A DNA stretch of 10,274 nucleotides from an uncultured Actinomycetes bacterium (GTDB lineage: Bacteria; Actinomycetota; Acidimicrobiia; Acidimicrobiales; Acidimicrobilacustridaceae), in contig CAMFLJ010000118.1 in the NCBI GenBank assembly GCA_945957335.1, positions 1 to 10,274 of the forward strand, read 5' to 3'. The notes beneath the pieces are model-generated. The model did no database searches, was not told the origin of the DNA, and worked only from the letters and a program-made list of their open reading frames with translations. The position numbers were made by a program, and so were the translations under genes. Every line of letters begins with the position of its first letter. Positions within the stretch are counted from its first letter, which is position 1. Positions 6,301 through 10,274 of this stretch are shown here, piece by piece.

Positions 6301-7778
6301 CGGTAGGCGGCGAAGTCGGAGCCGGGCAGCTCGAGCACCCGGGTGTCGGTGCCCTTGGCGTCGAGGGCGGCGGCCGCCTCCTGCCAGTAGGAGGGCAGCT
6401 CGTTGGGGTAGCGCAGGTCGTTGGAGACGAGCTGGCCCTTCCACAGCGGCGGCAGCGCCAGGAGGGCGACCAGGATGAGCGCCACCGCCGCCACCGGGCC
6501 GAGCCAGGCGGGGCGCCCGACCCGGCGCGTGGTGCCGTCGGCCGCGGCGCGGCGGGGCAGGGCCACGCGGGAGGTGAGCGCCTCCACGCCCGTGGCGAGC
6601 AGCGCGGCCAGGCCGAGCACCAGCAGCGGCACGGCCCGAGGCGAGTTGCGCAGGGCGAAGCCGGCGGCGGTGCCGCTGATCGCCTTCACGAGGGCGCCGA
6701 ACGGCGAGGGGTCGTGGAAGGGGTAGGTGCCGATGCCCAGCACCAGGCCGACGAGCACCAGCCCGAGGAAGAACGCCCGGTAGCGCCAGCGGGTGACCAC
6801 CGCCGAGAGCAGGCCGAGGGCGGGCAGGATGAAGGCGACGACGAGCATGCCCGGGTTCTGGGTGTAGAGCATGCTCGTGCCGGTCCACTGGGACAGGCCG
6901 TCTCGCCCGTAGAAGTACCAGTAGCCGAGGCCGCGGAAGATCTCGCCCGAGGTGGAGGTCTGGGCGATGGTGTCGAGGCTCTCGGTGAGCTGGAGGATCG
7001 GCAGGCCGAACTTGCCCTGCACCCACAGCCCGGCCACCCACCACAGCTGGGCGGGGATGGTGGTGGCAGCGGTGCGCAGGAGCGCGCCACCGGCCTGGCG
7101 GGGCGTGGCCTCCCGGGTGCCCCAGATCATGAACGGCACCAGCAGGATCGGCCCGATGAGCACGTAGATCACCGAGCTGGCGTTGGTGCCGGCCATCAGG
7201 GTGACGACCACCGCGATCCAGGCGGGCGCCCGCCACGTGCGCTCGAGGAGGGCCTGGCGGGTCAGCCCGATGAGCCACGGGAGGGCGGCCCACGGCAGCA
7301 GGATCACCGACGTGCGGCCCATGTAGGCCAGCAGGTAGGGGCTGAGCATGTAGGCGAAGCCGCCCACGGCCACCGCCGCGCCCCGCACGCCGAGGCGGCG
7401 CAGCATCCACATGGTGCCGGCCCCGGCGGCGAACAGCAGGGTGCCCATCCAGAGGCGCTGGGCGACCCACGTGGGCACGCCGAGCGTGTGCATCAGCCAG
7501 TAGTACGGGCCGAGGGGGAACAGGTAGCCGATGTTCTGGTGGGTGACCGTGCCGGTGTCGACGTGGGTGTTCCACATCAGCCCGGCCCGCTCCATCAGGC
7601 GGCTGGGGTCGAGGTAGAGGTAGGCCTTGGTGTCGGCGGCGATCCAGCCCCGGGCGGTGAGCAGCAGCGGCACGTAGGCCACGGCGGCCATGGCGGCCAC
7701 GGTGAGGCGGCGCGCCAGGCGCGTCGAACCGGGCCCGGAGCCTGGCGCGTCGGTGTCAGCGGTGGCGGGGGCGGTCAC
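3195..7778 (-). CDS. aftD: AftD-like alpha-(1->3)-arabinofuranosyltransferase (DUF3367 type) with two discoidin-like domains
   Basis: A 1527-residue protein, near the roughly 1400 of mycobacterial AftD. Residues 1-445 form the polytopic GT-C part. A first helix (about 25-42) is followed by AADTKAYLYLDPSR (Asp49 and Asp57 are candidate catalytic or donor-binding acids), then THQNIGYLFPLGPYYW (79-94) and VPTWVAQRLW (101-110), all characteristic of the AftD N-terminal domain. Residues 446-1335 are external and include two F5/8-type-C-like beta modules (about 750-890, AIDGDLRTAWS; about 985-1125, LLDGDPTTAWT), likely glycan-binding. An Ala/Ser/Thr linker sits at 1228-1252, and about four membrane helices follow (1336-1360, 1408-1435, 1441-1463, 1480-1500). 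Mycobacterial AftD uses decaprenyl-phosphoryl-arabinose to branch arabinan; the same chemistry here is inferred, and another furanose is possible. The GTG start lies 3 nt after the acyltransferase stop, so the two genes form an operon. The symbol marks family, not proven orthology. Confidence 0.88.
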   Translation of the reverse strand: MTAPATADTDAPGSGPGSTRLARRLTVAAMAAVAYVPLLLTARGWIAADTKAYLYLDPSRLMERAGLMWNTHVDTGTVTHQNIGYLFPLGPYYWLMHTLGVPTWVAQRLWMGTLLFAAGAGTMWMLRRLGVRGAAVAVGGFAYMLSPYLLAYMGRTSVILLPWAALPWLIGLTRQALLERTWRAPAWIAVVVTLMAGTNASSVIYVLIGPILLVPFMIWGTREATPRQAGGALLRTAATTIPAQLWWVAGLWVQGKFGLPILQLTESLDTIAQTSTSGEIFRGLGYWYFYGRDGLSQWTGTSMLYTQNPGMLVVAFILPALGLLSAVVTRWRYRAFFLGLVLVGLVLGIGTYPFHDPSPFGALVKAISGTAAGFALRNSPRAVPLLVLGLAALLATGVEALTSRVALPRRAAADGTTRRVGRPAWLGPVAAVALILVALLALPPLWKGQLVSNDLRYPNELPSYWQEAAAALDAKGTDTRVLELPGSDFAAYRWGQTQDPLTPGIIDRPWIGRELTAYGTPASTDLLRALDRRFQEGVGDPASVAPVARLLSASDLLLRMDSQYERYRGPRPADLWNLFHTAGADGLGTPQIFGDPGVAVADPRQPTVDEQELARPTDADTAPPLAIFPIDGVRPVVRAESTSGSLVMWGDGEGVVDAAESGLLTGDGALFYADTLLANPTAADTVNGGSPSFVVTDTNRRRAQRWGTTRENYGATEAAGSVPLVKDTKDTRLDVFPGVTDDQLSVAEYGPDVANVRATSYGNIVAYSPEARPVNAIDGDLRTAWSTGGYSEVVGDRLQVDLTHPVTADHVDLTQLRGNRFITKVTVVLDGQDAVTVDLTDPSFTDAGQRIDLGGERTFSSLSVRIDGANVSGLQSFLGWSNVGIRELRIPGVTATEWIRVPAAGLDAWTGSTTPLTFLFSRSRAYPVEGFRQDPELSLRRIFTTPEPRGFDLTGQARLSGRADGAVVDQLVGRPGLDAGYPVVTGDDYLSGALVDRPSSLLDGDPTTAWTLGFGDQVGRHVTVQAPSPVSVDHLDLQIVADGRHSVPTSLVLTLADGSTRTVTVPEIADGTTPGATTKVTVPVEPFTSATIQVAIGSVRGVSTKEYFSGNDHLMPVAIAELGLPVTVGPLPATMPGTCHTGVMALDGTDVPVQLKGTVTDALDRQPLAVTPCAAGPVALTAGDHTLAGTPGLDSGIDLDRVQLGSDPARTVAADGTFPAGKNSSDQGGAGASAATTTASAASATAASDTAAVPQLTVDQTGDLSYSVKVDGATDPFWLVLGQSLSPGWTAKVDGGPDLGEPVLVDGFANGWHVDPSAIGDGSGTFTVTLRWTPQRVVWAAVAVSGAWFAGVLALLLASTLRRRRGRAATADERDLVHDSVDGAAVGPTAALPWQPSPLATTRARIGAAVGMGLLGLFIGGPLVGLAIAVLTLVAAWWAQGRALLLAVPAALIGGTVLVYVGLQVRRRYLPGVEWPAGFAITHQLVLIAVLSVVAESVVRFLAHRWPAAAHSASDASQMNDGSAVTR

Positions 7779-7781
7779 GGG

Positions 7782-9860
7782 TCAGCTGGTCCCCGAGGGC
7801 GGGTCGCAGCCACCGGGCGGGTCGTCGTAGGTCGCCAGCTGGCGCCACGACGCGCTCTCCCACCCGGGCGTGGCCGGGCTCGACCAGCCCAGCTGCACCA
7901 GCTGGTCGATGATCGCCTGCGACATGCGCACCGCGCCGTCCTGGCAGAGATGCCAGCCGTCGGCGCCGCGGAGGACGAGCCACGAGCCGTCGGGCTGCTG
8001 GAGGTTCTTCGGGTACTCGCCGTTGGCGTCGGCGAGCACACCGCCGACCGTGGGGTTGGCCACGATGCCGGGGTAGCGGGAGGGCAGCTCGGCGTAGACG
8101 GCGTTCACGGCCTGCATCTCGGGGGGAGTGCTCTTGCCGCCGGGCATGACGGGCAGCCACAGGATCTTGGCGCCCTTGGCGGAGAGGATGCCGACGGCCT
8201 CGTCGACCAGCGCCCGGTAGGCGTCGGCGCCGTTCTCGCGGACGAACTTGCCGTCCCAGCCGCCCATCATCATCACCACGACGTCGGGGTCCTGGTCGTT
8301 GATCGTCTGGGACCAGCCCTCGCGCCAGCCGAACGGGCCGGAGAGGCCGAACCCCGGCCCGGCGGCCTCGATGACCGACGACGTGCCGGTGGACTGCAGG
8401 GCAGCGGTGAGCCCCGGCATCATGCTGACCATCCCGGAGTCGCCGAGGATCATCACCGTGTTGGCGGTCTGGGCGGTGGGCGGCACGGTGGTGCCGTCGG
8501 CCGGCGGCGTGGTGACGACGGTGGGGTCGACGTCGCCGATCTTGGCGTTGCCGAAGGCGATGTTGCTGCGGGGCGGGTGGAGGGTGACGACGAACGCGGT
8601 GGTGGCCACGATCACGGCCCCGGCGAGCCCGGCCACCAGGAGCTGGCGGCCGGTGCGGATCATGGTGCCCCGCCGGATCGGCTGCTCGAGCAGGAAGAAC
8701 GACGCCACCGCGATCGCGGTGGTGACGGCCATGCGCACTACGAAGAGCGGCAGGGTCGAGAGCCCGGTGCGGTCCTGGTCGATCAGCAGGAAGATCGGCC
8801 AGTGGTAGAGGTACAGCCCGTAGGAGATCAGGCCGGCCCAGCGCAGGGCGGGGATCGACAGCACCCGTGACACCAGCCCGCCCCGCGTGGTGGCGTAGAT
8901 GATCACCGTGGTGCACATCGCGTAGAGGGGCAGGCCACCGTCGACCAGGCGTGACGAGCTCTGCGGCACCCGCCACCAGGCCCAGAGCATGGCGGCCAGT
9001 GCGACCGCCCCGGCGAGGTCGGCCAGGGTCGTGACCGTGCGGTCGAGCGAGGCGCGGGCCTCGGCGTGCGTGAGGGTGGCGGTGGTCGTGCCGGGGAGGT
9101 CGATGGCTGCCTCGGCGTCGGCCTGCGTTCCCTCGGCGACGGTGGCCCGCTCGGCCGGCCCGCGCCGCCCGGACCACCACACGGCCAGGAGGCACCCGAA
9201 GAGCAGCTCGGCGGCCCGGGTGTCGGTGCCGTAGTAGACGCGGTCGAACTGGTGGTGCAGGGCCAGCTCGATGCCGACGGAGGCGACCAGGCCCACCACG
9301 AGGGCGGCGGTCAGCAGCCGGCGCCCCCCGAGCTTCATCAGCCCCCACGCCAGCGGTGGGAAGAACAGGTAGAACTGCTCTTCGATCGCCAGCGACCAGA
9401 AGTGCTGCAGCGGGCTGGGCGCCGAGAACAGGTCGGCGTAGCTGGTGCCGGCGGTCAGGAACCGCCAGTTGGCCATGTAGGCGAGGCTGCCGAGCATGTC
9501 GCCGCGCAGGTTGGCCAGCTGCTGGGGCGAGCCCACCCGCCACCACACCAGGCCGACGATGCCGATCGCGACCAGGGCGGCCGGCAGCAGGCGCCGGAAG
9601 CGGCGCACCCAGAAGCGGCCGAGGGCGATGGTGCTGCGCATGTCGAACTCGCGCACCAGCAGGTTGGTGATGAGGAAGCCCGACAGGGTGAAGAAGGTCG
9701 AGACGCCGAGGTAGCCGCCGCGCGCCCACGTGAAGCCGCCGTGGAACAGCAGCACGCCGATGACGGCGAGCCCGCGCAGGCCGTCGAGCCCGGGCAGGTG
9801 GGGCATCCGCTGACCCCTGAGCCCGACCTCGGACGGCGGGGCCTCGGGATCTCGGGTCAC
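7782..9860 (-). CDS. OafA/YrhL-type membrane O-acyltransferase with C-terminal SGNH domain
   Basis: A 692-residue two-part protein. Residues 20-400 are an acyltransferase-3 domain of about ten helices: LPGLDGLRGLAV with Arg29-X10-His40 (the conserved R-X10-H motif), GVSTFFTLSGFLITN (52-66), FWSLAIEEQFYLFFP (154-168) and SYGLYLYHWPIF (346-357). One more helix (407-427) and a Thr/Pro linker (about 449-466) lead to an external SGNH domain with ILGDS (Ser475), GGWD (533-536) in place of the usual GxND block, and DGWHL (Asp634, His637). In this family the membrane part passes an acyl group across the membrane and the SGNH part is thought to place it on an extracellular glycan. A polar insert (229-276) lengthens one loop. 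Start choice is open: GTG 9860 gives the full frame, while ATG 9806 begins right at the conserved domain with AGGGG 8 nt upstream. It is followed after 3 nt by the AftD-like gene, suggesting a shared glycan substrate. Confidence 0.9.
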   Translation of the reverse strand: MTRDPEAPPSEVGLRGQRMPHLPGLDGLRGLAVIGVLLFHGGFTWARGGYLGVSTFFTLSGFLITNLLVREFDMRSTIALGRFWVRRFRRLLPAALVAIGIVGLVWWRVGSPQQLANLRGDMLGSLAYMANWRFLTAGTSYADLFSAPSPLQHFWSLAIEEQFYLFFPPLAWGLMKLGGRRLLTAALVVGLVASVGIELALHHQFDRVYYGTDTRAAELLFGCLLAVWWSGRRGPAERATVAEGTQADAEAAIDLPGTTTATLTHAEARASLDRTVTTLADLAGAVALAAMLWAWWRVPQSSSRLVDGGLPLYAMCTTVIIYATTRGGLVSRVLSIPALRWAGLISYGLYLYHWPIFLLIDQDRTGLSTLPLFVVRMAVTTAIAVASFFLLEQPIRRGTMIRTGRQLLVAGLAGAVIVATTAFVVTLHPPRSNIAFGNAKIGDVDPTVVTTPPADGTTVPPTAQTANTVMILGDSGMVSMMPGLTAALQSTGTSSVIEAAGPGFGLSGPFGWREGWSQTINDQDPDVVVMMMGGWDGKFVRENGADAYRALVDEAVGILSAKGAKILWLPVMPGGKSTPPEMQAVNAVYAELPSRYPGIVANPTVGGVLADANGEYPKNLQQPDGSWLVLRGADGWHLCQDGAVRMSQAIIDQLVQLGWSSPATPGWESASWRQLATYDDPPGGCDPPSGTS

Positions 9861-9873
9861 GAGCGTCGCGCTC
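9861..9873 (-). promoter_or_regulatory. Small hairpin abutting the acyltransferase GTG start
   Basis: GAGCG-CGA-CGCTC forms a perfect 5-bp stem with a 3-nt loop and ends at the base before GTG 9860. It overlaps the stop codon (9874-9872) of the 14-codon leader ORF. A ribosome finishing the leader would cover and open it, so it could couple the two translations; this is inference. It also means GTG 9860 has no free ribosome binding site, which keeps ATG 9806 a live alternative. Confidence 0.3.
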
Positions 9874-9916
9874 AGCGATCCGCTCCCCGGGACGGGCCGG
9901 AGCCGACGGTGGTCAT
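9872..9916 (-). CDS. Possible 14-codon leader peptide upstream of the acyltransferase
   Basis: ATG at 9916 opens a 14-codon frame (MTTVGSGPSRGADR) ending in TGA at 9874-9872. Only 11 nt separate it from GTG 9860, in a different frame. It matters because TACCTT (9930-9925) lies exactly 8 nt before its ATG, the geometry of a leaderless transcript that would be translated from its first base. The peptide shows no run of a particular amino acid, so classic attenuation by charged-tRNA level is not indicated. It may simply be a 5' leader with a chance ORF, and no homology can be claimed at this length. Confidence 0.25.
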   Translation of the reverse strand: MTTVGSGPSRGADR

Positions 9917-9924
9917 CGACGTGG

Positions 9925-9930
9925 AAGGTA
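9925..9930 (-). promoter_or_regulatory. Candidate -10 box for the acyltransferase/AftD-like operon
   Basis: TACCTT on the minus strand fits TAnnnT and stands in the only non-G/C-dominated patch of the 142-bp gap between the phosphotransferase stop and the acyltransferase start. Transcription would begin near 9916-9918. No clear -35 element is visible. The spacing to the next ATG equals that seen for TAGGTT at 1898-1903. Confidence 0.4.
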
Positions 9931-10002
9931 CCAGCCCGGCCCGGCGCGGCCGCTGCACCGCGGGGTGCGGAGGGCGCGGCGGGGAGGCGGTGCGGTGCGG
10001 GC

Positions 10003-10274
10003 TCAGCCGAGCTCGTCGAGCATGGTCGAGAGGGCCGCCGAGGCGGGGTTCTCGAGCCAGATGGTGTGCTCGGCCGGGAGGTCGCCGCGCTGCTCCCACC
10101 GGTTCATCACCCGGACCACGATCACGCAGTAGCGGGCGGCGGCGAAGATCTCGTGCGGCGTGGTGTCGATGGGGGTCCGGCCGGACGCCTCGAAGTAGAT
10201 GCGGCGCTGCTCGTCGCGGTCGGGATCGCCCTCGAGCCGGGTGTCGTCGGGGTGGGTCGTGCGGTCGAACATCA
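10003..10274 (-). CDS. Phosphotransferase (APH-like kinase fold) family protein, C-terminal part only
   Basis: The frame is open to the end of the window and stops at TGA 10005-10003, giving about 90 residues. An ATG at 10272 exists, but the frame continues beyond it and the visible part looks like a C-terminal tail, so it is probably an internal Met. The pattern RRIYFEASGRTPIDTT, followed by HEIFAAARYCVIVVRVMNRW, resembles the helical C-lobe end of actinobacterial phosphotransferase-family proteins, in which a Y-x-x-x-(S/T)-G-R motif precedes a long helix. The catalytic loop (HGD-x-x-x-x-N) and the metal-binding Asp would lie upstream, outside the window. The substrate cannot be inferred; drug resistance should not be assumed, since most members are of unknown function. 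The gene runs in the same direction as the acyltransferase but is separated by 142 bp with its own promoter-like box, so co-transcription is uncertain. Confidence 0.65.
   Translation of the reverse strand, partial: MFDRTTHPDDTRLEGDPDRDEQRRIYFEASGRTPIDTTPHEIFAAARYCVIVVRVMNRWEQRGDLPAEHTIWLENPASAALSTMLDELG

Noticed and set aside
4224..8870. A 1548-codon open frame on the plus strand covering most of the AftD-like and acyltransferase genes.
   Set aside because: It is codon-aligned antisense to both genes. It stays open because TTA, CTA and TCA codons are missing from these G/C-ended genes. Its translation is a low-complexity Gly/Ala/Val/Asp/Arg string with no domain-like pattern.
9955..9968. Hairpin GCACC-GCGG-GGTGC in the gap after the phosphotransferase, as a possible terminator.
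   Set aside because: Only a 5-bp stem with no T tract on either strand; short G+C stems like this are expected by chance in this composition.
10003..10274. Treating the ATG at 10272 as the start of a complete 89-residue protein.
   Set aside because: The frame stays open to the window end and the content resembles only the C-terminal end of a phosphotransferase domain, so the gene is cut by the window.
1..10274. Phage, insertion-sequence, toxin-antitoxin, CRISPR or tRNA content.
   Set aside because: No transposase, integrase, terminal inverted repeats, spaced direct repeats or tRNA-like folds were seen; coding style is uniform throughout.

Overview
The window looks like chromosomal DNA from a very high-G+C actinobacterium. 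Acidimicrobiia (an Ilumatobacter- or Iamia-like lineage) is my best guess. The reasons are strongly G/C-ended codons, an AftD-type arabinofuranosyltransferase homologue, actinobacterial GT-C and SGNH-acyltransferase proteins, and promoter-like TAnnTT boxes placed only 8 nt before start codons. The taxonomic call is inference from protein style, not from a marker gene.

Layout. Bases 2-319 (+) are the 3' part of a DUF2304 small membrane protein whose beginning lies outside the window. It converges on a flavoprotein gene of the HpaB/AbfD superfamily (341-1780, -), with a short tandem 12-bp repeat between and over the two stop codons. A 131-bp divergent spacer (1781-1911) carries a perfect 7-3-7 palindrome and promoter-like boxes. 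It leads on the + strand into a GT39-like GT-C membrane glycosyltransferase (1912-3330). That gene runs tail-to-tail into a two-gene minus-strand unit and overlaps it by 136 bp. The unit is an OafA-type acyltransferase with a C-terminal SGNH domain (7782-9860), followed 3 nt later by a 1527-residue AftD-like arabinofuranosyltransferase with two discoidin-like modules (3195-7778). Upstream, a 142-bp gap (9861-10002) holds a promoter-like box, a 14-codon leader ORF and a small hairpin. The last 272 bases are the C-terminal part of a phosphotransferase (APH-fold) gene on the minus strand.

How the genes may work together. Three of the six genes, and probably the DUF2304 gene too, point to building and decorating a cell-envelope glycan: lipid-linked sugar handling (DUF2304 proteins usually sit beside polyprenyl-phosphate sugar synthases), polyprenyl-phosphate-dependent sugar transfer outside the membrane (GT39-like and AftD-like), and O-acylation of the glycan (OafA-SGNH). 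The HpaB/AbfD-like enzyme and the phosphotransferase are probably unrelated neighbours. I found no RNA genes, CRISPR array, insertion sequence or phage signature. No gene-free stretch exceeds 300 bases. I see no obviously new defence or mobile system; the most unusual protein is the HpaB/AbfD-like enzyme, which appears to lack the catalytic residues of both characterised branches.
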